Positions 1-10,000 of a stretch of 47,759 nucleotides of DNA are shown here, piece by piece. Origin of the DNA: JAMOQA01 sp964420365. GTDB taxonomy: Bacteria; Acidobacteriota; Polarisedimenticolia; J045. The position numbers were made by a program, and so were the translations under genes. Each line of letters opens with the position of its first letter. The stretch's first letter is position 1. Below the pieces are notes generated by a model, which did not search any database, was not told where the DNA came from, and saw only the letters and a program-made list of their open reading frames with translations. The DNA lies in NCBI GenBank assembly GCA_964420365.1, contig CAYQTA010000046.1, positions 1-47,759 of the forward strand, read 5' to 3'.

Positions 1-1503
1 CCCCCCGGTCGTCTCCAGGGTGACCGTCACCGCCCCCGGCTCGTCGCGATCCTTCACCGCCACCGTGAGCTCCCCGGCGCAGAGGTGGTACGCCCAGTCC
101 TGGTCGATCCAGGGACCGTCCACCAGCTCCATCGAGCGCGCGACGTCGAGCCGGCCGTACCCCATGTAGACGTCCCACCCGGGCGTGTCCTCGGACGCGT
201 CCCCCACCTGGTCCGCGGCCCCGAGGCGCAGCAGGTGACGCACCTCGTGGTGGTGGAGTCCGGGCTCCCGTGCGAGGAGCAGGGCGGCGGCGCCGGAGAC
301 CAGCGGCGTCGCCCCGGAGGTGCCTCCCCCGGTGTCGTAGGTGCCGTCCATCACCGTGCTCCAGAGGTCGGTCGCCGGGGCCGAGATCTCGAGCTGGTCG
401 GCCCGGTTGTAGATTCGCCGGTCGGCGGTATCGGTGCCCCCGACGGCGATGACCTCGTCGAAGCCGGCCGGGAGGAGAACCGCGCGCGCGCCGCAGTTGC
501 CGGCGGCGGCCACCTGGACGGCACCGCGACCGTCGGCGTAGCGAACCGCGTCGGCGAGCGCATCGGACCAGGCGCTTATCCCGATCGACATGCTGAGCAC
601 CCGGGCACCGTTGTCGACCGCCCAGCGGATCGCCTCCGCGACCGTCTCCACCAGGATCACGTTGTCGGAGTCCATCACCTTGAGCGGCATGATCGAGCAG
701 TTCCAGCAGACCCCGACCACGCCGATCCCGTTGTTCCCCCGGGCCGCGGCGAGGCCGGAGGTCCAGGTCCCGTGACCGTAGGAGTCCTCGGGATCCGGAT
801 CGTCGTCCCCGAAGTCGTACCCGTCGACCAGGTTGTCCACCAGGTCCTCGTGATCCTGGTCGACGCCGGTGTCGATCATCGCGATGACGATCGAGGGATC
901 GCCGGTCTCCGTGTCCCACGCGGGGGGAGTCTCGATGTCCGCACCGGGCGTTCCCCCGTTCTGCCCCGTGTTCTCGTGGTGCCACATCTCGGGGAACTTC
1001 GGGTCGTTCGGCGTCCGCTGGAGCTCCACCCGCCAGGCCGGCTCGGCACGCTCCACCCAGCCCTCCCGCGAGAGCTCGGCCAGCAGGCGCCGCACCAGCC
1101 CCGCGTCCGGGCGCGGCAGCTCGATCGCGTACCACCGATCGAGGCCGATCCCCCGGAACAGCGCGGGATCCGCCACCGGCACGCCCCGGGTCCGGACCAC
1201 CCGGTGACCCGCGGAAAGCCCGTTCCGCGCGAGGAACGCCGCGAGCCCGGGGATCCCGCGGGGCAGCCGGTCCTCCGGCAGCTCGCCGGCGGCCCGCGAG
1301 GCCTCGACCGAGAGCTTCACCAGCACCCGGTCCGCCGCGAACGCGCCCCCGGCCGGCAAGCCGGGCGACGGCCCCGCGTGACCACACGTGGCCGCGGGCA
1401 CGTCCCCCGCCCGCGCGGGCAGCGCGAACAGCAGCAGCGCGAGCACCAGGGACGCGAGGACGAGGATCGTTCCGGGAACGGTCGTCGGGCGAAGGCGGTT
1501 CAT
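1..1503 (-). CDS. Secreted subtilisin-like (S8) serine protease, 3' end beyond the window
   Basis: Extracellular serine endopeptidase of the S8 family. The protein starts at an ATG at 1503-1501 with a Sec signal peptide (MNRLRPTTVPGTILVLASL..., ending near ALPARA). A propeptide-like region of about 150 residues follows. The catalytic triad is visible: Asp211 in AMIDTGVDQDHE, His244 in YGHGTWTSG and Ser396 in GGTSGATPLVSG. The AAAGNCG stretch supplies the oxyanion Asn. 501 codons are present and no stop is reached, so at least one C-terminal domain is cut off by the window edge. The Shine-Dalgarno AAAGGAG lies about 7 nt before the start. The intergenic region upstream holds the terminator of the radical SAM gene, so this gene probably has its own promoter. 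It is one of three unrelated-looking subtilases in 31 kb. Family assignment is very secure; the substrate is unknown. Confidence 0.95.
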   Translation of the reverse strand, partial: MNRLRPTTVPGTILVLASLVLALLLFALPARAGDVPAATCGHAGPSPGLPAGGAFAADRVLVKLSVEASRAAGELPEDRLPRGIPGLAAFLARNGLSAGHRVVRTRGVPVADPALFRGIGLDRWYAIELPRPDAGLVRRLLAELSREGWVERAEPAWRVELQRTPNDPKFPEMWHHENTGQNGGTPGADIETPPAWDTETGDPSIVIAMIDTGVDQDHEDLVDNLVDGYDFGDDDPDPEDSYGHGTWTSGLAAARGNNGIGVVGVCWNCSIMPLKVMDSDNVILVETVAEAIRWAVDNGARVLSMSIGISAWSDALADAVRYADGRGAVQVAAAGNCGARAVLLPAGFDEVIAVGGTDTADRRIYNRADQLEISAPATDLWSTVMDGTYDTGGGTSGATPLVSGAAALLLAREPGLHHHEVRHLLRLGAADQVGDASEDTPGWDVYMGYGRLDVARSMELVDGPWIDQDWAYHLCAGELTVAVKDRDEPGAVTVTLETTGG

Positions 1504-1672
1504 CTTCCGGCTCCTTTCCACCGGGTTCCCTCCCGGCAACGAAACCGTACGCGGAGACCGGCCGGGACCGGCCGCACCGGGACCCCTTCCCGCGGACAGG
1601 TCCCCGCCCCGCCGGGCATGCGTCCCGACGCACGCCCCCCGGCGCGGATCGCTCGCAGCGGCGGCAAGGGAA

Positions 1673-1692
1673 ACGGCCCCGCGAGGGGCCGT
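1673..1692 (-). terminator. Intrinsic terminator of the radical SAM gene
   Basis: A perfect 8-bp stem (ACGGCCCC / GGGGCCGT) with a 4-nt loop lies 30 nt past the stop of the radical SAM gene. On the minus strand it is followed by TTTCCCTT. It separates that gene from the downstream subtilase. Confidence 0.7.
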
Positions 1693-1721
1693 GCGGAACG
1701 GGACGGTCCCGGGAAGGACGG

Positions 1722-3830
1722 TCAGCGCGCCCGGAGAACGTCCCGCGAGAAGGCGACCGCGAGCTTGGCGTCCCGCGCGGCGGCGACGAGGACGCGAACC
1801 GGGCGAATCTTCCACAACCGCCCGTGGCGCAGGGCCTCCCAGGTGGCACGCCAGGTGGCGTCGAGCTCCCGGCGGCTCGCGACCCGGATCCGGAAGGGGT
1901 GCACGAGCCGGTCCACCTGGCGGCGGAGCCAGCCGGCCCGTCGCGCACCGTCCTCGCGCAGGCCGTCGATCCGGGCGGAGACACCGGCCATCGCCCGGGA
2001 GCGCATCTCCGTGACCCGTGCCATCGCCGCGTCGGTGCGCTCGCGCAGCGAGTCCGCCGCCTGGCGCCGCGCCTCCCCGGCCCGCGCGACCGCCTCGTCC
2101 GCCCGGCGGCGCATCTCCTCGTACCGCTCGCGCCACGCGCGCGCCTGCTCCTCGAGGGCCGGGCGCCCCCGGGTGGCGAGCCAGACCTCCTGCATGTCCA
2201 GGTAGAGCCGGAAGAGGGCACGGAGGTTGCGGCCAAGTTCCCGGGCCCGGCGCCGCGCGTGGGCGAGCCGTCCCTCGACGGCGAACCCCGGACGCCGCTG
2301 GCGGCGGTCCTTGAGCCGAAGGAACCCGCAGATCATCGGGTGGGTGTCCTCGACGTCGACCGCGTAGCGGTACCAGAGGAAGTTCTTGAAGATTCCCCAG
2401 TAGTCCCGGGCGGGCACGCGGGAGAGGATCCGGATCATTCCTTCCACCGAGTAGAACTCCCGCCACGCGTCCCGGTAGGCGGCCAGCCACTCCTCGCGGG
2501 TCATGCGCGGGTGGTCCATCGCCGGCTGGAACGAGTCGTACCGGTTGAGGTCCTCGTCGATCGCCGCGCCCCGGAGGACCATCTCGCGGTGATCGGCGGA
2601 CCCGGGAATCGGCGTCAGCATGAAGAACGACGCCTGGTCGACCCCTACATCCTCCCGGAGCTGCCGCACCTCCTGTCGGACGCTCTCCGGCGTGTCGTAC
2701 GGGAACCCGATGATGTAGCCGACGTGGACCGCGATGTCGTGGGCGTGCCACGTCTCGACCATCCCCCGGTAACCGTGAACGTCGTTCTGGCGCTTTCCGG
2801 CCGCCTCGAGGTTCTTCTCGTTGAGCGACTCCATTCCGACGAAGACCTGGGTGCAACCGGCACGGGAGGCCTTCTCGGCAAAGCGCGGGATCTGGTGCGC
2901 CCGCGTGTCGACCTGCATCATGAACTCGACCGGCAACCCCTCCTCCTCGCGCAGGCGGATCAGCCCGTCGAAGACCCGCTCCCACTCCGGGTTGCGGGCA
3001 AAGTTGTCGTCGGTGAAGAAGTAGTAGTCGATCCCGAGGGCGTGGTTCGCGCGGATTCGCTCGAGGATCTTCTCGGCGCGCCGCCAGCGCATCTTCCGGC
3101 CCTGCACGTTGATGATCGTGCAGAAGCTGCAGTTGAAGGGGCACCCGCGGCCGGCGTCGATCGTCCCCATGTCCGGGTAGGCGAACCGCTTCATCAGGCG
3201 CGGGTCGACGACCGGGATGTTCGCCTCCGAGATGTCCGGCGGCGGATCGACCTGGTAGAGGGGACGGAGCTGCCCGTGGAGGGCGTCCCGCAGGAGGTCT
3301 CCCCAGCACTCCTCGACCTCTCCGCGAACGAGCGTCACGCCCAGGTCGAGCATCTCCTGCAGCTCTGGGGGAACGCCGCGGGGATCCATCGCGAGGGCGC
3401 CGGAAACGTGGAACCCGCCGATCATCACCGGGGCCCCGGCGGCATGGAACTCCCGCGCCAGGTCCGCCGCGCGGGGGAACTGGTTCGACTGGACCCCGGC
3501 AAGGGCGACGACCAGCCGGTCCCCGCGCCGCCGCGTGTAACGGCGCACCAGCTTCGCCGGTTCGACCTTCTCGACGATCTCGTCGAGGAGGTGCACGACC
3601 AGCTCGACGTCCCCGAGCTCGCGCCGGGCGGCGACCTCCTCCGTGAGGGCACGGAGGGTCGCCAGGGTGTTCGAGGGGAGCACTCCCCGCACGAACCGGA
3701 TGACGTAGCCGTCGTCGTCGTACTTGGAAGGCTTGACCAGGAGAACGTGGAAGCGCCGCACCCCCGCGGGAGGCGGCGTTCCGGGAGGGACCACCCCGAA
3801 GGAACCGGGGTGCCCGGGGACCTGCAACAT
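1722..3830 (-). CDS. B12-binding-domain radical SAM protein with a C-terminal coiled coil
   Basis: 702 residues. The N-terminal third resembles the cobalamin-binding domain of B12-dependent radical SAM enzymes (VMIGGFHVSG near residue 135). The radical SAM core follows, with the 4Fe-4S motif Cys230-x3-Cys234-x2-Cys237 in GRGCPFNCSFCT and downstream YYFFTDDNF and VGMESL segments typical of the Elp3/MiaB/NifB-type barrel. After about residue 520 the family core ends and an Arg/Glu/Ala-rich helical region of over 100 residues (EEQARAWRERYEEMRRRADE...) predicts a long coiled coil. A basic C-terminal tail follows. The reaction is unknown; relatives include methyltransferases and ring-modifying enzymes. 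The start ATG at 3830 has GGAAAGGG upstream. It is monocistronic, divergent from the pseudouridine synthase and closed by its own terminator. The family is secure, the substrate is not. Confidence 0.88.
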   Translation of the reverse strand: MLQVPGHPGSFGVVPPGTPPPAGVRRFHVLLVKPSKYDDDGYVIRFVRGVLPSNTLATLRALTEEVAARRELGDVELVVHLLDEIVEKVEPAKLVRRYTRRRGDRLVVALAGVQSNQFPRAADLAREFHAAGAPVMIGGFHVSGALAMDPRGVPPELQEMLDLGVTLVRGEVEECWGDLLRDALHGQLRPLYQVDPPPDISEANIPVVDPRLMKRFAYPDMGTIDAGRGCPFNCSFCTIINVQGRKMRWRRAEKILERIRANHALGIDYYFFTDDNFARNPEWERVFDGLIRLREEEGLPVEFMMQVDTRAHQIPRFAEKASRAGCTQVFVGMESLNEKNLEAAGKRQNDVHGYRGMVETWHAHDIAVHVGYIIGFPYDTPESVRQEVRQLREDVGVDQASFFMLTPIPGSADHREMVLRGAAIDEDLNRYDSFQPAMDHPRMTREEWLAAYRDAWREFYSVEGMIRILSRVPARDYWGIFKNFLWYRYAVDVEDTHPMICGFLRLKDRRQRRPGFAVEGRLAHARRRARELGRNLRALFRLYLDMQEVWLATRGRPALEEQARAWRERYEEMRRRADEAVARAGEARRQAADSLRERTDAAMARVTEMRSRAMAGVSARIDGLREDGARRAGWLRRQVDRLVHPFRIRVASRRELDATWRATWEALRHGRLWKIRPVRVLVAAARDAKLAVAFSRDVLRAR

Positions 3831-3943
3831 CGGAAGACCCTTTCCGTCACCCCGTGCCGGGATCGGTTCCCGCGCTATGCTGGGGATGACCCGGCTACTT
3901 CAACACCTCCGACCCTCCGCCGCAACCGCGCACCGGAGACCAT

Positions 3944-4870
3944 ATGCCGCGCTTTCGTATCCCCCCCGGCAGTGACGCGAGCCTGACCACGCTGCTCAGG
4001 AACGCCGTGGGCACGTCCCTTCGCCGGGCCCGGGACTGGATCCGGGCGGGTCGGGTCACGGTCGACGGGGCGACGGTCACCGATCCCGCGATGCGCCCAC
4101 CGGCCGGGGCGGAGGTGGAACTCCACGATCGCCCACGCCAGCGGCGGATCCTCCCGGTTCTCTCCGGGCCCGGGTTCCGGGTGCTGCACCTGGACGCGGC
4201 CCTCGTCGTCGTCGACAAGGACCCGGGGATCGTCACGGTTCCGACGACCGACCCGGACCCGGAAGACCTGCCGCTGGTCGCCCGTGTCCTGGCCGTCCTC
4301 GCCGCCACGGGCAGGGGCGCCGGGGGGGAACTCCACGTCGTCCACCGGATCGACCGGGAAACCTCGGGCCTCGTTCTCTTCGCCCGGACGAGCCGGGATG
4401 CCGCGCGCCTCCGGGAACAGTTCCGCGCACGGCGACCGCTCCGCGAGTACCTGGGCTGGACGGCCGGCGTCCCCGCGAAGAGGACGGGAACGCTCCGCCA
4501 CCTCCTGGCCGAACCGGACCCCGGCCGGGAGGTCGCCGTCGTCGAGGCGACCACGCCCGGCGCGCGGGAGGCGGTGCTGGAGTACCGCGTGGAGGCGGCC
4601 CGCCGGGACCCGGATGCCCGTGCCCGGGTGCGCTTCCGGCTCGTGACCGGCCGACGGAACCAGGTGCGGGTCCAGGCGGCAGCCAGCGGGTGGCCCCTGC
4701 TCGGCGATCGCTGGTACGGGGTCGGTGGCGATCCCGGCCCGGGGCGCCTCGCCCTGCACGCGGAGCGGCTGGGGTTCGTCCATCCGCGCACGCGCCGGGA
4801 GGTCGTGTTCGAGGCCCCGCTCCCGGGGGACCTGGCCTCCCTCGACCGGGACCTCTTCGGGATCGACTGA
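3944..4870 (+). CDS. RluA-family RNA pseudouridine synthase
   Basis: 308 residues. Isomerises specific uridines in rRNA or tRNA to pseudouridine. An S4-like RNA-binding region occupies about residues 10-60 (SLRRARDWIRAGRVTVDG). The catalytic domain carries the RluA signature HRIDRETSGL with the nucleophilic Asp137; the usual HRLD reads HRID here. The later RLVTGRRNQVRVQAA and LALHAERLGFVHP blocks are typical of RluA/RluD enzymes. The start ATG at 3944 is preceded by GGAGACC. The gene ends only 2 nt from the stop of the convergent pgi gene, with no terminator between them. It could be RluC, RluD or a tRNA-specific member; sequence alone does not decide. Confidence 0.92.
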   Translation: MPRFRIPPGSDASLTTLLRNAVGTSLRRARDWIRAGRVTVDGATVTDPAMRPPAGAEVELHDRPRQRRILPVLSGPGFRVLHLDAALVVVDKDPGIVTVPTTDPDPEDLPLVARVLAVLAATGRGAGGELHVVHRIDRETSGLVLFARTSRDAARLREQFRARRPLREYLGWTAGVPAKRTGTLRHLLAEPDPGREVAVVEATTPGAREAVLEYRVEAARRDPDARARVRFRLVTGRRNQVRVQAAASGWPLLGDRWYGVGGDPGPGRLALHAERLGFVHPRTRREVVFEAPLPGDLASLDRDLFGID

Positions 4871-4872
4871 GC

Positions 4873-6486
4873 TCAGCCGGGGATCCCGAACCGGGTCGCC
4901 GGATCGGTCGCCTCCCCTTCCCGGCGTACCCCCCTGGCCGGGTTCGCGGCCAGGCGAGCAAGCACCCAGAAGGCCTCGTCGGCCCGGTCCTCCCGGCCGA
5001 TCTCCCGGGTCCACTCCGCGGCGGTGGCAAACCGGCCCGGCGTCCGCTCCATCGTGGCGAGCAGCTCCCGCTGCAGGTCGAGCACCGCCCGGGCGGCCTT
5101 CTTGCCCGCCTCGACGCCCGGCTGGTGGTAGGCGTTGATCCCGACCAGGGAGGCGTAGAGCCCCACCGCCCGCTCGAAGAGGGCAACGAGCGCGCCGAGG
5201 GCCGCCTCGTCGAGCCGCGGGAGCGAGAGCAGCAGGGACCGCCTCCCGGCCTCGGCGAGCGCCCGGCGCGTCCCCAGCAGGAACCCGAGCAGGTAGTCCC
5301 CGGGTGTCACCGCCGGCTCGACCTCGAGGGGCGGTGTCTCCGTCATTTCCTCGCGGGCGGCGACGAACACGCAGAAGAAGTCATCCGGCCCCTCCCGGAG
5401 CTGCTGCACGTAGGCGTGCTGGTCGGTCGACCCCTTGTTCCCGTAAACGGTCAACCCCTGGTGGACCACGCGTCCCTCGAGGTCCCGCTCCTTCCCGAGG
5501 GATTCCATGACGAGCTGCTGGAGGTAACGGGAGAAGAGCACGAGCCGGTCGAGGTACGGCAGGACGACCATCGCCCTCCGGGCCCGCCCGCCGGTCGCCG
5601 CGTACCAGGCGAGGGCGAGCTGGGCCGCCGGGTTGGCGGCCGGGTCCCGGAGACGGGTCGCCTCGTCCATCAGCCGCGCCCCCTCGAGAAAGGCCGGGAC
5701 GTCGTGGCCGAGGAGGGCCATCGGGAGGAGCCCGACCGCGGACGTGATCGACGTGCGACCACCGACCCAGTCCCACATCGGGAAGGTCGCGACCCACCCT
5801 TCCTCCCTGGCCCGCGCGTCCAGGGCGCTCCCCTCGCCGGTGATCGCGGCCAGGTGCCGGGCCGGGTCGAGCCCCCGGGCGAGGAGCGCCGCCCGGGCCG
5901 CCTCCATGCCGTTGCGGGTTTCCGGCGTGCCGCCGCTCTTGCTGACGACGAGGACCAGCGTCCGCTCGAGCCGGTCCCCGATCCGTCCGAGGACGCGCTC
6001 GAAGCCTTCCGGGTCGGTATTGTCGAGGAACTCGATCGAGAGCCCCTCCCGGGCCGGAAGGGCGTCCGCGGCGAGCTGCGGGCCGAGGGCGGACCCCCCG
6101 ATCCCGACGTGGAGCACCTGCTCGAACCGTGCGCCGGGCGCCGGCCCGAGGGTTCCCTCCCGGACCCGGGAGGCGAACTCGATCACCCGGTCCCGGGTCT
6201 CCTCGATCGCCCGCGAGATCGCCGGCTCCGGCGCCAGGTCCGGGGCCCGGAGCCAGTAGTGACCCACGCGGCGGTTCTCGTCGGGATTCGCGATCGCCCC
6301 CGCCTCGAGCGCCTCCATCGCGTCGAAGGCCGGGTCGGGGTCCGGGACGGTCACCCCCTCGATCGTCGTCGTCCCGGGCTGCGGAGCCTCCCCCTCTTTC
6401 CAGAACGTGGAGAAGTCCAGCAGGAAACCGCTCCGGGGCACCGCGACGAAGCGCCCCCGGGCGCGCGGCCGGTCGTCGTTCACCAT
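4873..6486 (-). CDS. pgi: Glucose-6-phosphate isomerase
   Basis: 537 residues. Interconverts glucose-6-phosphate and fructose-6-phosphate in glycolysis and gluconeogenesis (cytoplasmic). Family blocks seen in order are HVGIGGSALGPQL (phosphate loop), VVSKSGGTPETRNG, GGRTSITSAVG, VMESLGKERD with VYGNKGSTDQHAYVQQL, and HQPGVEAGKKAA near the C-terminus with the conserved Lys. The ATG at 6486 was chosen over an in-frame ATG 30 nt upstream because AGGAAGGAGG sits 6 nt before it. The gene is convergent with the pseudouridine synthase (2-nt gap) and divergent from the pentapeptide-repeat gene. It is a complete and ordinary family member. Confidence 0.96.
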   Translation of the reverse strand: MVNDDRPRARGRFVAVPRSGFLLDFSTFWKEGEAPQPGTTTIEGVTVPDPDPAFDAMEALEAGAIANPDENRRVGHYWLRAPDLAPEPAISRAIEETRDRVIEFASRVREGTLGPAPGARFEQVLHVGIGGSALGPQLAADALPAREGLSIEFLDNTDPEGFERVLGRIGDRLERTLVLVVSKSGGTPETRNGMEAARAALLARGLDPARHLAAITGEGSALDARAREEGWVATFPMWDWVGGRTSITSAVGLLPMALLGHDVPAFLEGARLMDEATRLRDPAANPAAQLALAWYAATGGRARRAMVVLPYLDRLVLFSRYLQQLVMESLGKERDLEGRVVHQGLTVYGNKGSTDQHAYVQQLREGPDDFFCVFVAAREEMTETPPLEVEPAVTPGDYLLGFLLGTRRALAEAGRRSLLLSLPRLDEAALGALVALFERAVGLYASLVGINAYHQPGVEAGKKAARAVLDLQRELLATMERTPGRFATAAEWTREIGREDRADEAFWVLARLAANPARGVRREGEATDPATRFGIPG

Positions 6487-6576
6487 CTTCCGCCTCCTTC
6501 CTGTGGCGAAGAGCATAGCCGGTTCCGCTCAAGTCCGGGCGGATGCGGACGAAGAGAGACGGAGGAGGTGACGAGC

Positions 6577-6936
6577 ATGCCCCTCGATGCCACGAAGCCC
6601 CACTGCCGGCTGCTCCGGGAGGAGAAGTTCGCGCAGTTCAACGAGATGGCGAAGCGGGAAACGCCCGACCTCCGGGACGCCAACCTGCGCGCCGTCGACC
6701 TCCGGCGCGCCGACCTCTCCCGGGCCGACCTGCGCGGCGCCTACCTGCGCGACGCCGACCTGCGCGGCGTCGATCTCTCCGGGGCCCTCCTCGACGGGGC
6801 CTCGATCCACCGGGCGCGGATCAGCGGCGCGCTCTTCCCCCCGGACATCCTCGCCGAGGAGATACGGCTGTCCCACGAGCTGGGTACGAGGATGCGATCG
6901 ACCCGGCGCACCGCACCGGTCTCCTCCGGGTCCTGA
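6577..6936 (+). CDS. Small pentapeptide-repeat protein
   Basis: 119 residues. Residues 28-72 form about nine tandem A(D/N)LxX units (DANLR AVDLR RADLS RADLR GAYLR DADLR GVDLS...) that should fold as a short right-handed quadrilateral beta-helix. There is no signal peptide. The start ATG at 6577 has a strong GGAGGAGGTG 6 nt upstream. A helical N-terminal cap of about 27 residues contains HCRLLREEKFAQFNEMAKRE. Proteins of this fold include DNA-mimic gyrase inhibitors, but a nine-coil protein is too short to assign that role. It is followed by a perfect hairpin. Function unknown. Confidence 0.85.
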   Translation: MPLDATKPHCRLLREEKFAQFNEMAKRETPDLRDANLRAVDLRRADLSRADLRGAYLRDADLRGVDLSGALLDGASIHRARISGALFPPDILAEEIRLSHELGTRMRSTRRTAPVSSGS

Positions 6937-6968
6937 ACCGCGGGCGCGGCACCGCCCCGGTGCGGCGG

Positions 6969-6994
6969 AACGCCGGCCGCAAGCGGCCGGCGTT
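6969..6994 (+). terminator. Hairpin terminator after the pentapeptide-repeat gene
   Basis: A perfect 12-bp stem (AACGCCGGCCGC / GCGGCCGGCGTT) with a 2-nt AA loop lies between two convergent genes. It is 33 nt past the pentapeptide-repeat stop and 27 nt before the stop of the giant protein gene. The T-tract is short on both strands, so it may act in both directions. Confidence 0.6.
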
Positions 6995-7020
6995 CCTCGT
7001 GATCCCACCGTCCCCGTTTC

Positions 7021-10000
7021 TCAGGGACACTCGGGCGGATCGGGACGGGTGGTCCCGTCCGACTTCTTCCCGAGCGGACCCAGGCAGTCGTCCTGCCGGG
7101 CCCTCGAGTCGTACCAGAACGCCTGCCCGGCCGACGGGGTCGCGCTGTCCGTCCCGTGCGGCTCGGAGAGGTTCCCCGCAAGGCAGGTCTCGTTGTAGTC
7201 CCATGGGCTCACGACCGTCCCGCGGTAGAAGTCGTAGCCCGTGGCTCCCGGGACGGCCGACCAGCGGAACGTCTCCTTGTCGCTGTCGAAGGTCGACGTG
7301 GTCCCGGTGTCGCCGGGCGGGGTGCAGCCCGCACCGCCGGTGGACGGGTCGTCCGGGGCGCTGTCCTCGTCGTCGGCGATCCCGTCACCGTCCCGGTCCC
7401 CGTGGGAGACGAGACCGACCTCGCCGGCCCCATCCCGGTCGTCCGATGGACCGTCCCCGTCCCGGGCGGGGATCACCAGCTCGGCCCCCGCGTTACCGTC
7501 CAGGTTCGCCACGACCAGCCAGCCGGCGCTGCCGAGATGATCGTCGGCACTCGCCCCCTTGAGCTCCTGGTTCGGAGCGATCCGGGCAAGGTCGACGACC
7601 TTCGAGGAGCCCATCCGGTCGCGGCCGACGACGAGGGTCGCACCGAGGTTCCCCTCGGCATTCTCGGCCGCAGCGACCAGGTCCGTCGTACCGTCCCCGT
7701 TCCAGTCGGTGAGGGCGACCGCCCGGCCGAACCGGTCGCCGGCCGCGGCGCCATAGACGCCGCGATCGGCCGCGGTCTCGAGCTTGGCGCCCTTGAGGGA
7801 GGACCAGTCCGAGCGGCCGCGGACCACGTAGACCGCCCCGCACTCGTTGCGGGCCGCCGCCTTCCGGGGCGCGCCGCGGCCGGGGGCACCGACCGCGAAG
7901 TCGGGGGTCCCGTCCCCGTCGAGGTCACCGGCCGCGAGAGCGATGCCGGCCAGCTCGTTCTCGCCGGCCCCCCAGAAGAGGGCGTCGTAGTTCGCGTCGT
8001 TGGCGAACGGCAGGTCGTGTTTCCCGTTCATCGTCGACCCGAGCAGGACGTAGACCTCGCCCGCCGAGGCAACGTGGTCGTTGCTCCCGTCCGCGTCCGG
8101 GGCGCCGAGAACCAGGTCGTCCTTGCCGTCCTGGTCGAGGTCCGCGGCGGCGAGGGCCCACCCGAGGTGGTCTCCCTCGTGTCCTCCGCTGATGTAGTGG
8201 TCGACGCCGAACGGATCGAGATTCGTCACCGAGCCCAGGTTCCCGTTCAGGATGACCCACACCTCGCCGCCCTCGGCGTAGGTGTCGTAGTCCGCCGCGC
8301 TGTGGGGCGAGGCGATGACGAGATCGTCCTTCCCGTCCCCGTCGACGTCGGGCGCGAGCACCGCCTCGCCGATCCGGTCGTTCTCCTGCTCTCCGAAGAA
8401 GGTCAGGTTCGCCGAGGTGGAGTTGAGATCGATCGTCGACGCGAGGTTGCCCCCGTAGAAGACGTACACGGAGCCGGAGTCCGCCTTCGAGTTGCCGCTT
8501 CCGTCGCAACCGGGAGCGCCGGCGACGATGTCGTCCTTGCCGTCGTGGTTCAGGTCGCCGACCGTCACCGCGTACCCGAGCTGGTCCCCCGCCTCCTGGC
8601 CGTGGATGACCACGTCAGGCGCGGTCGACGCGAGGTCGATGTTCTCCGAGATCGGCCCGTAGAACACGTAGACGGCGCCCGCGGCGTCCCGACCGTTCGA
8701 GGGACCGTCGGCGTCCGGGGTCCCGACGACCAGGTCGGGGGTCCCGTCACCGTCGAGGTCGCCCCACGCCCCCGAGCGACCGAAGGCGTCCGCGGCCTCC
8801 TCGCCCCAGATCGTCGTCCCGACCGAGCCGAGATCGCGGACCAGGGTCTCGCACTCGTTGCCCGTCCCGTCGTGGTCCGCGTCGTACTGGTCCGGGTTGG
8901 CCACGAGGTCGCAGTTGTCGCTGCCGTTCGCGACGCCGTCGCCGTCCATGTCGTCGTCGCACGCGTCGCCGACTCCGTCCCCGTCCTGGTCCGCCTGGGT
9001 CGGGTTCTCGACGGAGGGACAGTTGTCGTCGCAGTCGTCGATGTTGCCGGCGGTACAGGGATCGTTCGTCCCGTCGCCGTCGTCGTCCTGGATCCCGTCC
9101 TCGTCGCCGTCGTTCTCGCAGGCGTCGCCGATCCCGTCGCCATCCGAGTCCTTCTGGTCGAGGTTCGGTGTCTTCTTGCAGTTGTCGCAGGCGTCGCCCA
9201 CGCCGTCCCCGTCCTGGTCCTCCTGCCCGGGGTTCTCGAGGCCCGGGCAGTTGTCGGCCATGCCGCGAATGCCGTCACCGTCCAGGTCGATCAGCGAGAC
9301 GACCCAGCACTCACCCGTATCCATCCGGTCGGCGGTGTCGTCCGGGTCGCCGTCCCCGCTGTCGGCCCCGACGACGATCTCGAGCACCCCGTCCCGGTTG
9401 TAGTCGGCGGCGGTGAGGTCGATGCCGAGATCGTCCACCGAGTCGGCGCCGAGGATCGACCAGTCGGCGTTCTCCGTCAGCAGGTCGACCTCGAAGTCGT
9501 TCTTGATCCGCTTCCAGGAGAGGATCACGACCTCGCCGGCGTCGGTTCGGCCGGGCTGGACCGGGCCCTCCGAGTAGAGGGCCGAGATCGCCAGTTCCAT
9601 CGTGCCGTCGCCGTCCAGGTCGCCGATCGTGCAGGCCTGGCCGAGGGCGTCCCCCTCGTGGCGGCCCCAGATGCGGGTCGCGGCCAGCGCTCCGACCTCG
9701 TCGGTCTGCCAACTCGAGCGTTCTCGCCCGAGGACGACGTAGGCCTCGCCGCCGGAGAACCGCCCGTTGCTCGGCCCCGCACCGCCCGTGACGCCGATCA
9801 GCAGGTCATCCCTGCCGTCACCGTCCAGGTCCCCGGTGCAGATCGAGGTCGGCAGGTTGTCGTTGGCGTCGACGCCGTAGAGGTACGGATCCGGGTCCGT
9901 GGCCAGGTCGCGGACCGTGCCGGAAGACAGCCCGCTGTCCCCGAACACGATGTGCAACTGCCCGCATCCGCTCGTGTTGTTTCCCGGCCCGTCACCGGCC

